In this document: positions 1 to 7,147 of the stretch, piece after piece | How positions within the stretch are numbered: the first letter of the stretch is position 1 | Layout: each line of letters opens with the position of its first letter | DNA from: Yeosuana aromativorans | GTDB taxonomy: Bacteria > Bacteroidota > Bacteroidia > Flavobacteriales > Flavobacteriaceae | Reading direction: 5' to 3' | DNA length: 64,000 nucleotides | Assembly (NCBI RefSeq): GCF_014646655.1 | Contig: NZ_BMNR01000003.1 | Coordinates: forward strand, 347,049 to 411,048 | Position numbers and translations under genes: made by a program | The notes under the pieces: generated by a model | What the model was told of the DNA's origin: nothing | Seen by the model: only the letters and a program-made list of their open reading frames with translations | Databases searched by the model: none

Positions 1-2093
1 TTATTGACCAATCCAGAAAACACAATAGATTTGAATATTGAATTTGGTTTTATTTCATAAGTAAGATTAAAATCATTCACAAAATAACTATCCAGTTTTG
101 ATGCCTCAGAATCTGTGTTCCCCATAAACTGCTCCCCAACATATTTGCTTAAAAACGATAGCTGAAGATTGCCTATTGGTTGAAATATAATTGCATTGGC
201 GGCAACTATATCTGGAGAAAATGAGATGTTGGTTTTCCCTAAATTCACCAAACTTCCGTCAATTGAAGCGATGGTCGATTTGTTTTTGTTGGAGCTTAAA
301 GCCACATTTGGTTTAATGGCCAATTGTTTAGACACTTGAATGGCGGCATCAACTTCCAAGCCCAATCTATAACTCTCGCCACTATTGGTTCTAATAGGTG
401 TTCCATTGTTATCAATAGCACCAGAAAGCACCAGTTGCTCATTGTAATGCATATAATATACATTGGCATTTAACCTAAACCTATTGGTGTTATGTCTCCA
501 GCCCAATTCAAAGTCGTTAAGTTGTTCTGGCTTGATGTTTGGGTTGCTTTCAAAATCGCTTCGGCTAGGCTCTCTATTGGCTCTGGCATAGGAAGCGTAT
601 AAATTGTTAACGGTATTCAATTTATAGGTGATCCCTGCTTTTGGATTAAAGAAGTTGTAGGTTTCATTAATGTTGAAAGGAACCACATCGGAATTTTGTC
701 CTGAGGTTGTGTAATCTACGTTTCGGACTTGTAAATCGCCATACAAACTGACTTTATCATTTAATCTATAGGTTGCTTTTGCAAACGCGCTAATATCCTT
801 TTTCTTTCCAGTTCCATCGTAATAATGTTGTCCTTTTGAAATGGCATTGGAATATTCTGCCCATATAATTTCACCATAGTGAATTCCTGAATAGTCACTG
901 TAAGAGCCTCCAAAAGACATATCTAAATAATCGTTTTTATAGTTTGCACTGGCGTTAACAACATAAAAATCATTGTCCAACCAGCGTCTTCTTACATAAT
1001 CCATTGAGTTTACCGTTTCGCCATTAACAGTCATAGGACTTAATCCTAGAAAATCAAAGGAAGAGTCTGATGCAAAATAGATATTGGTATATAAATAATC
1101 ATCAACATACTCTTCATAAAAGCCACGTCCGTGGGTATAGTTCATACCCAAATTAGTGGACCAATTATTGTTGTAACGCTCATTCCAATGCAACTGGTAA
1201 TGGTCTTGTTTATAATCATCTACCTGATCATTGTAATAGCCTTGAAAATTTCCCGCGTCATCAAATTGAATCCCTGCTATATTAAACCGTCTGTTTTCAT
1301 CCATATTGGGATTTTCACCTATATAGGAAATTGTTTCGGCATCAAACCCATACCAAGATTGATAGGTCACTTCAGACCCTCCAAAAACCAACGCTTTTAT
1401 CAAAGTGTTACCATCTTTATAGGCACCTTGCAGGAAATATGATTTTAAATCTGAAGTCGCTCGGTCAATATAACCATCCGATTTAATCTGTGACACACGC
1501 CCAGAGACCTCAAAATGGTCATTCAGCAATCCGGTACTGAACTTAACATTATGCTTTCTGGTATTAAAACTTCCAAAAGTATTGGATATTTCAGCATTTG
1601 CTTGTTCCGAAATGGCATCCGTTAAAATATTAATACTGGCACCAAAAGCCCCAGAGCCATTGGTAGATGTTCCAACACCGCGTTGCAGCTGTAAACTCTC
1701 AACAGACGATGCAAAATCGGGCAAATCAACCCAGTAGGTTCCTAGAGATTCTGCATCATTATAAGGAATTCCGTTAACCGTAACGTTGGTTGATTGGGCA
1801 CTAACGCCTCGCACTCTAATTCCTGTATAACCAACGCCTGCTCCTGCATCACTGGTAGTAACAACCGAGGGCATAAAATTTAATAAAACGGGCAAATCTT
1901 GTCCCAAATTTCGTTTTTCCAAAGCCGCTTTTGTGACATTGGAATGTGTGATAGGTGAATCTGCATTCACCCTAACAGCCTTGACCAAGACGGCATCCAA
2001 GGTTTCGATGTTTGTGGAATCTTGTTGTTTTTCTTGCGAAAAGACCGGGCATGATAGCACGATAAGTGCTAAAATTTTGAATAGGTTTTTCAT
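1..2093 (-). CDS. TonB-dependent outer-membrane receptor, TPP-riboswitch controlled (C-terminus off the window)
   Basis: The reading frame is open from an ATG at 2093 to the window edge, giving about 697 codons with the C-terminal barrel end missing. A signal peptide (MKNLFKILALIVLSCPVFSQ) is followed by a plug domain with typical motifs (GIRVRGVSAQS, VTVNGIPYNDAES, LQRGVGTSTNGSGAFGASIN), then the start of a beta-barrel. It has no carboxypeptidase-like N-terminal extension, unlike the two receptors near 52-61 kb. The family takes up scarce ligands across the outer membrane using TonB-ExbBD energy. A TPP riboswitch lies directly upstream, so thiamine or a thiamine precursor is the likely ligand; this is inferred from regulation, not from the protein. 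Confidence 0.93.
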   Translation of the reverse strand, partial: MKNLFKILALIVLSCPVFSQEKQQDSTNIETLDAVLVKAVRVNADSPITHSNVTKAALEKRNLGQDLPVLLNFMPSVVTTSDAGAGVGYTGIRVRGVSAQSTNVTVNGIPYNDAESLGTYWVDLPDFASSVESLQLQRGVGTSTNGSGAFGASINILTDAISEQANAEISNTFGSFNTRKHNVKFSTGLLNDHFEVSGRVSQIKSDGYIDRATSDLKSYFLQGAYKDGNTLIKALVFGGSEVTYQSWYGFDAETISYIGENPNMDENRRFNIAGIQFDDAGNFQGYYNDQVDDYKQDHYQLHWNERYNNNWSTNLGMNYTHGRGFYEEYVDDYLYTNIYFASDSSFDFLGLSPMTVNGETVNSMDYVRRRWLDNDFYVVNASANYKNDYLDMSFGGSYSDYSGIHYGEIIWAEYSNAISKGQHYYDGTGKKKDISAFAKATYRLNDKVSLYGDLQVRNVDYTTSGQNSDVVPFNINETYNFFNPKAGITYKLNTVNNLYASYARANREPSRSDFESNPNIKPEQLNDFELGWRHNTNRFRLNANVYYMHYNEQLVLSGAIDNNGTPIRTNSGESYRLGLEVDAAIQVSKQLAIKPNVALSSNKNKSTIASIDGSLVNLGKTNISFSPDIVAANAIIFQPIGNLQLSFLSKYVGEQFMGNTDSEASKLDSYFVNDFNLTYEIKPNSIFKSIVFSGLVN

Positions 2094-2154
2094 CCGATAA
2101 ATAAATTTATTCGAATAAAAAGAGGTAATTATTCTGGTTACTATTAATGTATTT

Positions 2155-2243
2155 GGCGACTATCGCCGTCCCTAAACAGCATTACCTGTTCTAGGTTCAT
2201 TGGGTATGATCTCAGCCGTTTATAGGCACCCCTTTTTTGAGAA
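2155..2243 (-). promoter_or_regulatory. TPP (thiamine pyrophosphate) riboswitch, THI box
   Basis: Read on the minus strand, the hallmark blocks occur in order: GGGGTGCC (2232-2225), GGCTGAGA (2217-2210), ACCC (2205-2202), GAACCT (2198-2193), AACAG-GTAATG-CTGTT (the P5 hairpin, about 2191-2176) and AGGGA (2173-2169). A short GGCGA/TCGCC hairpin follows at 2167-2155. The blocks match the aptamer core seen in E. coli thiM. There is no T-run terminator before the receptor ATG at 2093, so control of translation initiation is more likely than attenuation. Ligand binding is inferred from motif conservation. Confidence 0.93.
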
Positions 2244-2248
2244 CAGTG

Positions 2249-2278
2249 CAAATGTAATTATCAATTGTCAATTATCAA
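2249..2278 (-). promoter_or_regulatory. Bacteroidota promoter for the riboswitch-receptor transcript
   Basis: On the minus strand there is a TACATTTG -7 element (2256-2249) preceded by a TTG (2278-2276) with a 19-base spacer, matching TTG-N17..23-TAnnTTTG. It starts just downstream of the arfB stop and would initiate about 10 bases before the riboswitch. The receptor can therefore be transcribed independently of arfB. Confidence 0.7.
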
Positions 2279-2290
2279 TTATCAATTGAC
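2259..2290. repeat. Short heptamer repeat (about four units of ATTGATA/ATTGACA)
   Basis: On the minus strand ATTGATA-like heptamers recur back to back, each carrying a TTG trinucleotide, immediately upstream of the -7 element of the receptor promoter. One TTG falls at the expected -33 position. Copy number could vary by slippage, but this cannot be judged from one sequence. Confidence 0.6.
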
Positions 2291-2296
2291 ATTTTT

Positions 2297-2704
2297 TTAC
2301 TCTAAATCTGGTTTCCTTCTATTTGCTTTTTTATCAGATAGTTGCCGTTTACTTTTTAAACGCTTTTTGATAACTGCCTTAGGTATTTTTGTTGGAATTC
2401 GCTTTTTGGGAACCTTTAATCCGCTTTCAATTAAGTCTAAAAACCGCTTGATGACAAGTTCTTTGTTTTTATGCTGGCTCCGGCTTTCATCAGATTGTAA
2501 AATAAGCACATGGCCTTTGGTCAATCGGCTGCTTAATTTTTTTAGTAAACGTTCTTTTTGTAAATCGCTCAACACTTCAGACTCTAATAGATTAAAGGCC
2601 AATTCAATTTTTGAAGACACTTTATTGACATGTTGACCTCCGGCACCAGAACTCCTAACGGCCTTAAAGGTCAACTCTTGTAATAAGGTGTCTTTATTAT
2701 ACAT
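2297..2704 (-). CDS. arfB: Alternative ribosome-rescue factor ArfB (peptidyl-tRNA hydrolase, GGQ)
   Basis: This 135-residue protein is the size of ArfB/YaeJ. It has the GGQ catalytic motif at residues 22-24 (SSGAGGQHVNK) and a long basic C-terminal tail (KKRLKSKRQLSDKKANRRK) of the kind that inserts into the empty mRNA channel of stalled ribosomes. It lacks the codon-recognition domains of RF1/RF2. The family hydrolyses peptidyl-tRNA on non-stop ribosomes. The gene starts 2 bases after the DUF4301 stop codon, so it is cotranscribed with the putative vitamin-salvage genes. No functional tie to them is evident, and the adjacency may simply be operonic convenience. Confidence 0.93.
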   Translation of the reverse strand: MYNKDTLLQELTFKAVRSSGAGGQHVNKVSSKIELAFNLLESEVLSDLQKERLLKKLSSRLTKGHVLILQSDESRSQHKNKELVIKRFLDLIESGLKVPKKRIPTKIPKAVIKKRLKSKRQLSDKKANRRKPDLE

Positions 2705-2706
2705 TT

Positions 2707-4257
2707 TTAAGCTTGATGGGCCGGCTTTAATAAATCATTTACCGTTTTTACGGGGTTAAAGGTTGATAAAGGGATTTCAACAAAAATAGAATTCCAATTG
2801 GCCATACTACCATTCCATAAACCCGGTAATTCAAAAGCTTTTATATCAGTTCCATTTTGAGATTTTAACGTAATAAATGCTGCCTTGTGATCAACGTATT
2901 CATGGAGATCAAACTTATTCCCCTTATAATCCCGAACACCACATACCAAATCAGTTGGATTAAAATGAGTGGCATTTTTCACAATCTCTTTTTGGGATTT
3001 CTGGCTGGTATCAATTTGGGCAAATTCAATAATTTGCAATGAAATATTACCCGTTTCATCTTTTACCCAAAAAGGTCCTCCCCCAGGTTCACCTTCATTT
3101 TTTACCATACCACAAACACGAATAGGCCGATTCAATTTTTCTTTAAGAAAAAATATTTTAGATTCAATAGACGCATTTTCAAAATCTGGCGCTATATCAA
3201 TATGTAAGGTATTGCTTAAGAATTTGGCTATATCATTAATGTCATTATCATTAAGATTACCGGTATCTATGAGCCTCAAATACTTGAAAATCTGGTCTTG
3301 CGTTTCCAATAAAATTCCAGCCAGCATTTTTTTGTATTTGCACGCATCTTCAAGCTGGTTTTGAACCACCAAATTGTCAATGTTTTTTATAAAAACAATA
3401 TCTTGCTGTAACTCGTTCAGGTTTTCCAACAAAGCACCATGGCCAGAAGGTCTAAATAAAATAGTGCCGTCGGGTTCCCTGTAAACATCATTGCTTTCTG
3501 TTAAAGCAACGGTATCAGTCGCCATTTTTTGATATGAAAAAGACACCTCAAATGTATGTGCTGTTTGATTCTCAACATCTTCAAGGATGTGGTTCAACTC
3601 TTCATAAAACTTGTCTTGATGGTTTTTTGAAATGGTGAAATGCAAATGAGCATGATTGTTTGTAGACGCATAAAAAGCAGCTTCATGTAAATGCTCTTCA
3701 AAAGCAGTAGAAATATGGATTTTGTATTTATGGAATGGCAATAATCCTTTTGGATAAAAACTATAATTCAACCGATCTTCATCCAACATGGTTTTTACAA
3801 ACTCTACACATCGCTCATCATAAGTCAAGTGGTTGTAATTTGAGATAACCTTATGGATTTTATGAACAACTTCCTCAAAACATGGCAATTTTTCAAGGTT
3901 TTTAAAAAAGATAGCTACATTTTTATTACCTGTTCTGTTTATAAAGTCCTGAATACTTTCTTTTTTTAAATCATAATCATTTAAAAATTGAAACAAAAAT
4001 TTAAACATTCTGGTAGCTGCACCAGATGCGGGAACAAACTTAACCATTGACAATGTGTTTCGTTTGCTTTCAAATAATTCAATATAATGAGATTCCTGCT
4101 GGTTATCCATTTTAAGAATGCCATTGCCAATAGTAGCCGCTTCCTTTAAATTTGAATATACCATACCGGATTTAATACGCGCTATTTGCGCATTAACTTT
4201 ATCAATAGTCAGTCCGTGGTTTTCTATTTGAACGTTATCGTTTTCAGAAAATATCAT
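2707..4257 (-). CDS. DUF4301 family protein
   Basis: A 516-residue soluble protein with no signal peptide or membrane segment. It resembles the Bacteroidota-restricted DUF4301 family by length and by its N-terminal region (ATIGNGI..., then VKFVPASGAATRMFKFLF) and the motif REPDGTILFRPSGHGALLENL. A glycine/proline-rich stretch (NEGEPGGGPFWVKD) is present near residue 390. The SGAATRM-like loop and the charged substrate-pocket-like motifs would suit a sugar-phosphate or nucleotidyl enzyme, but that is speculation. The start overlaps the end of the kinase gene by 4 bases, so the two are translationally coupled in a five-gene minus-strand run. Confidence 0.85.
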   Translation of the reverse strand: MIFSENDNVQIENHGLTIDKVNAQIARIKSGMVYSNLKEAATIGNGILKMDNQQESHYIELFESKRNTLSMVKFVPASGAATRMFKFLFQFLNDYDLKKESIQDFINRTGNKNVAIFFKNLEKLPCFEEVVHKIHKVISNYNHLTYDERCVEFVKTMLDEDRLNYSFYPKGLLPFHKYKIHISTAFEEHLHEAAFYASTNNHAHLHFTISKNHQDKFYEELNHILEDVENQTAHTFEVSFSYQKMATDTVALTESNDVYREPDGTILFRPSGHGALLENLNELQQDIVFIKNIDNLVVQNQLEDACKYKKMLAGILLETQDQIFKYLRLIDTGNLNDNDINDIAKFLSNTLHIDIAPDFENASIESKIFFLKEKLNRPIRVCGMVKNEGEPGGGPFWVKDETGNISLQIIEFAQIDTSQKSQKEIVKNATHFNPTDLVCGVRDYKGNKFDLHEYVDHKAAFITLKSQNGTDIKAFELPGLWNGSMANWNSIFVEIPLSTFNPVKTVNDLLKPAHQA

Positions 4258-4823
4258 TTCTTGTTTTCTAATAATATATCTATATGTTTTACTGCTAAAT
4301 CCAATCGTTCCTTCATACCTCCTTTCAACAACACATAAGGCCGATTATACTTTATTAAAGCATCCTCAAAAGCTCTAAACATCTTCTCTCTTTCATGTGG
4401 TTTATCCCTTAAATCATCAGCTTCCCAAGGCGTATCAATATAAGTCAAAAAATATAAATCATATGTATTTTCCAATGCATACTTTTCCAACATAGGGTCA
4501 CAGGATCCTGTATAATAAGCTTCAGAATACACCTTTGTTTCCAACAAGTCTGTATCACAAATCAATACAGTATCGGTTTTTTGGGATAGTCTGTTTTCTA
4601 ATCGCATTTGTCCTTCTGCAATGGGCAATAAATCATCGGGCTCACAGGTTTTACGCTCCTCATTCCATTTATTTTGAAGATATTCACGCGCATATTCTGG
4701 TACCCAAACGGAGTTGTAATGTCGTGCCAACTGACTCGACAAGGTTGTTTTACCAGTGGATTCTGGCCCAAACAATACAATTTTTATGCAGTTTGACGGT
4801 TGCTGTTTAAGATTTCTTTCCAT
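4254..4823 (-). CDS. NadR-type AAA_28 kinase (ribosylnicotinamide-kinase-like; possible vitamin kinase)
   Basis: A 189-residue P-loop kinase with Walker A GPESTGKT at residues 19-26, an EYAREYL motif after it, and CDTDLLETKVYSE, as in the ribosylnicotinamide kinase domain of NadR. The NMN adenylyltransferase domain and the HTH of full NadR are absent. It overlaps the end of the PnuC-type gene by 40 bases; no later Met precedes the P-loop, so this start is needed. The pairing suggests a salvage route in which the kinase traps what the transporter imports. The substrate could be nicotinamide riboside or, given the thiamine signals nearby, thiamine or a precursor. Confidence 0.85.
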   Translation of the reverse strand: MERNLKQQPSNCIKIVLFGPESTGKTTLSSQLARHYNSVWVPEYAREYLQNKWNEERKTCEPDDLLPIAEGQMRLENRLSQKTDTVLICDTDLLETKVYSEAYYTGSCDPMLEKYALENTYDLYFLTYIDTPWEADDLRDKPHEREKMFRAFEDALIKYNRPYVLLKGGMKERLDLAVKHIDILLENKK

Positions 4824-5416
4824 GCAAAATATCCTTGAATTGCTAATATAGTAAAGATTAAATACTGTAGTGATAACATACCCAAACCTCTATAAGCATA
4901 TAGTGGAATAGTAATCAAATCTGCTATAATCCATAAGGTCCAGTTTTCCAGTTTCTTCACAGCCATATACCACATAGCTGTAAAGAAAATCCCCGAAGTG
5001 ACTATATCAATATAGTTTGGGATATGCATTGGATAACCAAATCCTTTATAAACAATATAGGTAACTATCATGGTTAATATAAACCATAAAACTCCAATTT
5101 GTTTCTCTTTTTTTGTCGTTCTTGAAATAGGAACCACATATTTATTTTCTTTTTTTCTGGACCAGTTCCACCAACCATAAACACTCATAATAGAATAGTA
5201 TACGTTCATCATCATGTCTCCAAAATACTGATTGATATATAGCAGATAAACCGTTATCACTGTACATACAATGCCCGTTGGATACACCAAAATATTTTCC
5301 TTTTTAGCATACCAAACACTTAAAATACCAAATACAAATGCAATGGCTTCTAAAATAATCTGAAAGGCGGGAACTTCTCTGTACGGGTCAAGAAAAAAAT
5401 CAAAAATGAGGTTCAT
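4784..5416 (-). CDS. pnuC: PnuC/PnuT family vitamin transporter
   Basis: A 210-residue integral membrane protein with about seven hydrophobic segments. It shows PnuC-family signatures: WYAKKENILVYPTGI, then YLLYINQYFGDMMMNVYYSIMSVYGWWNW, and a C-terminal half with ENWTLWIIADLITIPLYAYRGL. PnuC members facilitate uptake of nicotinamide riboside; PnuT relatives carry thiamine and PnuX riboflavin. The gene overlaps the YkoF-like gene by 17 bases and the kinase by 40. The neighbouring thiamine-binding protein and the TPP riboswitch 2.5 kb away make the PnuT (thiamine) assignment a real alternative. The symbol denotes the family only. Confidence 0.88.
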   Translation of the reverse strand: MNLIFDFFLDPYREVPAFQIILEAIAFVFGILSVWYAKKENILVYPTGIVCTVITVYLLYINQYFGDMMMNVYYSIMSVYGWWNWSRKKENKYVVPISRTTKKEKQIGVLWFILTMIVTYIVYKGFGYPMHIPNYIDIVTSGIFFTAMWYMAVKKLENWTLWIIADLITIPLYAYRGLGMLSLQYLIFTILAIQGYFAWKEILNSNRQTA

Positions 5417-5660
5417 ATTTGCTTCTATCGGTTTTTACGATTTTCATGGTTAATACTGAAATATCAACATCTTGAAATGATTTCTTGATTTCTTTGTTCA
5501 GAAATGACATTAATTCGTCAAAGTCTCCATAAATCTGTGTGCTTAATGGATTTTCAAACACTGTAAATTTTGATGCACGAAGTGCTTTAATAAAATTGAT
5601 GACATGCTTTTCATAATCATCTTGCAAAGGCGATAAGGTTAAGTCTACTGATATGTTCAT
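5400..5660 (-). CDS. YkoF/MTH1187-like thiamine-binding domain protein
   Basis: An 86-residue cytoplasmic protein resembling a single domain of the YkoF/DUF77 thiamine- or HMP-binding fold: a starting beta strand (ISVDLTLSPL), a helix, then the characteristic ENPLSTQIYGDFDELMSFLNKEI and a final strand (DVDISVLTMKIVK). The conserved STQI(Y/F)G stretch is the best evidence. YkoF proper has two such domains and accompanies an ECF transporter; here the partner is PnuC-like. The gene is first in the tightly overlapping salvage cluster, 52 bases after the GGGPS stop. A role in buffering or delivering thiamine is inferred. Confidence 0.75.
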   Translation of the reverse strand: MNISVDLTLSPLQDDYEKHVINFIKALRASKFTVFENPLSTQIYGDFDELMSFLNKEIKKSFQDVDISVLTMKIVKTDRSKYEPHF

Positions 5661-5712
5661 GGTTTTAAGATTATAGAGAATAGATAAAAGAAAGGCCTTA
5701 AATATCTTTATT

Positions 5713-6456
5713 CTATCTTCTTAGTTCTTGATTCTTTTTTAATTGTTCAAAAAACGATTCGTCTTTTTCAAAAGCAGTTCCAATAACCACCAAATCGGCT
5801 CCTGAATTATATGTTTCATTTAGTTGATTTTTTGTTTTTATCCCTCCGCCCACAATAAGTGGAATGCTCAATTCCTTTTTAACGGCACTTATAATGTCTT
5901 TTGTAATAGGCTCCAAAGCACCACTCCCTGCTTCCAAATACATCAATTTCATGCCCAATAATTCGCCTGCTTTGGCTGTATCAACAATTTTTTGAATGTT
6001 GCTCCTAGGCATGGGCTCAGTTTGTGTGACTGTTTGTACGGTACATGTTTTACCGTTTTCAATAAGGATATATCCTGTTGGGATAATTTCTAAATTGGTT
6101 TTTCTGAGTTCTGAAATCGCTTCCACATGCTTACCTATCAAGTAATCTGGATTTCTTCCCGAAATTAAACTTAAAAACAAGAGTGCGTCGGCTTTCTTGG
6201 TTATTTGTGTGATATCTCCCGGAAACAAAACCACAGGCAATTGGGTGTGCTTTTTTATTTCAGTGACCAAACTATGGGTAACCCCAGCTTTTACTGTACT
6301 GCCTCCTACAAAGATATGTGTGGCAATTGAAGCATTGACTTTGCTGATAAACCCAGCAATATTTTCTATAGCGAAAGAATCAGGATCAACCAAGACAGCC
6401 AATAATTTATCATTATGATCAACTGATGCCTGTATGTTTTTATAGATGTTTGTCAT
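5713..6456 (-). CDS. Geranylgeranylglyceryl-phosphate synthase family protein (bacterial group II)
   Basis: A 247-residue TIM-barrel prenyltransferase. Family landmarks include LLAVLVDPDSF near the N-terminus, HIFVGGSTV, the phosphate-binding GGGIKTKNQL and GADLVVIGTAFE, and YLEAGSGA. Archaeal GGGP synthases make the first ether bond of archaeal lipids from sn-glycerol-1-phosphate; Bacteroidota carry a group II branch of the same family whose lipid role is less clear. The gene begins immediately after the phosphopantetheinyl transferase stop codon, so the two are cotranscribed. No sn-glycerol-1-phosphate dehydrogenase is visible in the window. Chain length cannot be read from the sequence by eye. 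Confidence 0.9.
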   Translation of the reverse strand: MTNIYKNIQASVDHNDKLLAVLVDPDSFAIENIAGFISKVNASIATHIFVGGSTVKAGVTHSLVTEIKKHTQLPVVLFPGDITQITKKADALLFLSLISGRNPDYLIGKHVEAISELRKTNLEIIPTGYILIENGKTCTVQTVTQTEPMPRSNIQKIVDTAKAGELLGMKLMYLEAGSGALEPITKDIISAVKKELSIPLIVGGGIKTKNQLNETYNSGADLVVIGTAFEKDESFFEQLKKNQELRR

Positions 6457-7083
6457 TTAAGCCAAGGCATATGCACAGGTAAATCCTTCAAACTCTAAAA
6501 AGTTAACATGGTAGCGGCTTTTTATTCCTTTATAGTCAATCCATGCTACAGTTGATTGGTCTTCCAAAGAAAACGGAATAACCAAACAGTGTTCCTTAAA
6601 ACTCAACCCTGGTGTTACAAACAGTTTGTACAACGATTCCTTTACACACCAAATTATGGTCAGTTTCTTAACGTAATCAGTATCAGATTCTATCAAATAA
6701 TTAAATTCATAATCAATAAACTTGTTAGCAATGATGGAAATTTTATCACGCTGCTTTTCAATATCAATCCCTACAATACCGTCGCTCACCACAACGGCCG
6801 AAAACGTAAACGAATGGGTTATGGATATGTGTTTGCCGTCTTTTAAATATGGCTTTCCTTGTTTATCATAATGTAAATCAACATCTTCATATCCAAATTC
6901 CGCCAAAAGCTTCCTAACACTCAAAAAGCCTCGTTGATGCAACTCACTTTTCATATTTAAAACACGCTCTAAGCTCTTTGGTTTTAAATGAACCGATTTA
7001 AACAAATCATCATAAGACTCCGTAATCTTCCAGATTTTAACAGTAGTTTGTGAATTTGGGGTAATGGTTTTATAAAGAGGCAT
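6457..7083 (-). CDS. 4'-phosphopantetheinyl transferase (Sfp/AcpT superfamily)
   Basis: A 208-residue enzyme that transfers phosphopantetheine from CoA to carrier-protein serines. The two signature motifs are present: GIDIE at residues 105-109 and WCVKESLYK at 145-153, which carry the Mg2+-binding acidic residues and the KES catalytic stretch. ISITHSFTFSAVVVS (about residues 86-100) supplies the upstream conserved SH motif. No second AcpS-type gene is seen in this window. The gene diverges from ahcY, with start codons only 64 bases apart, and is followed directly by the GGGPS gene. Whether it serves fatty-acid ACP or a secondary-metabolite carrier cannot be said. Confidence 0.92.
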   Translation of the reverse strand: MPLYKTITPNSQTTVKIWKITESYDDLFKSVHLKPKSLERVLNMKSELHQRGFLSVRKLLAEFGYEDVDLHYDKQGKPYLKDGKHISITHSFTFSAVVVSDGIVGIDIEKQRDKISIIANKFIDYEFNYLIESDTDYVKKLTIIWCVKESLYKLFVTPGLSFKEHCLVIPFSLEDQSTVAWIDYKGIKSRYHVNFLEFEGFTCAYALA

Positions 7084-7106
7084 TTAATATTCTGAAAGTT
7101 ATTGGT

Positions 7107-7114
7107 TATCTTTG
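7107..7114 (+). promoter_or_regulatory. -7 promoter element of ahcY
   Basis: TATCTTTG matches TAnnTTTG and sits 33 bases upstream of the ahcY ATG at 7148. No clear TTG lies at the -33 distance. It shows why the in-frame TTG at 7112 is not the start codon: that TTG is part of the promoter. Confidence 0.6.
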
Positions 7115-7147
7115 CAGCAAAAATTTCTGAAATACAAATATACTAAT

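Noticed and set aside
2265-2636. Plus-strand ORF antisense to arfB
   Set aside because: It lies opposite a clear arfB gene with a GGQ motif; the translation has no recognisable features and is a shadow frame.
4784-4823. Frameshift suspected between the PnuC-type and kinase genes
   Set aside because: Both proteins are complete at their ends by family length and the 40-base overlap simply reflects coupled genes.
7115-7147. Possible SAH riboswitch before ahcY
   Set aside because: The leader between the -7 element and the ATG is only about 30 bases, too short for the aptamer, and no conserved motif is seen.
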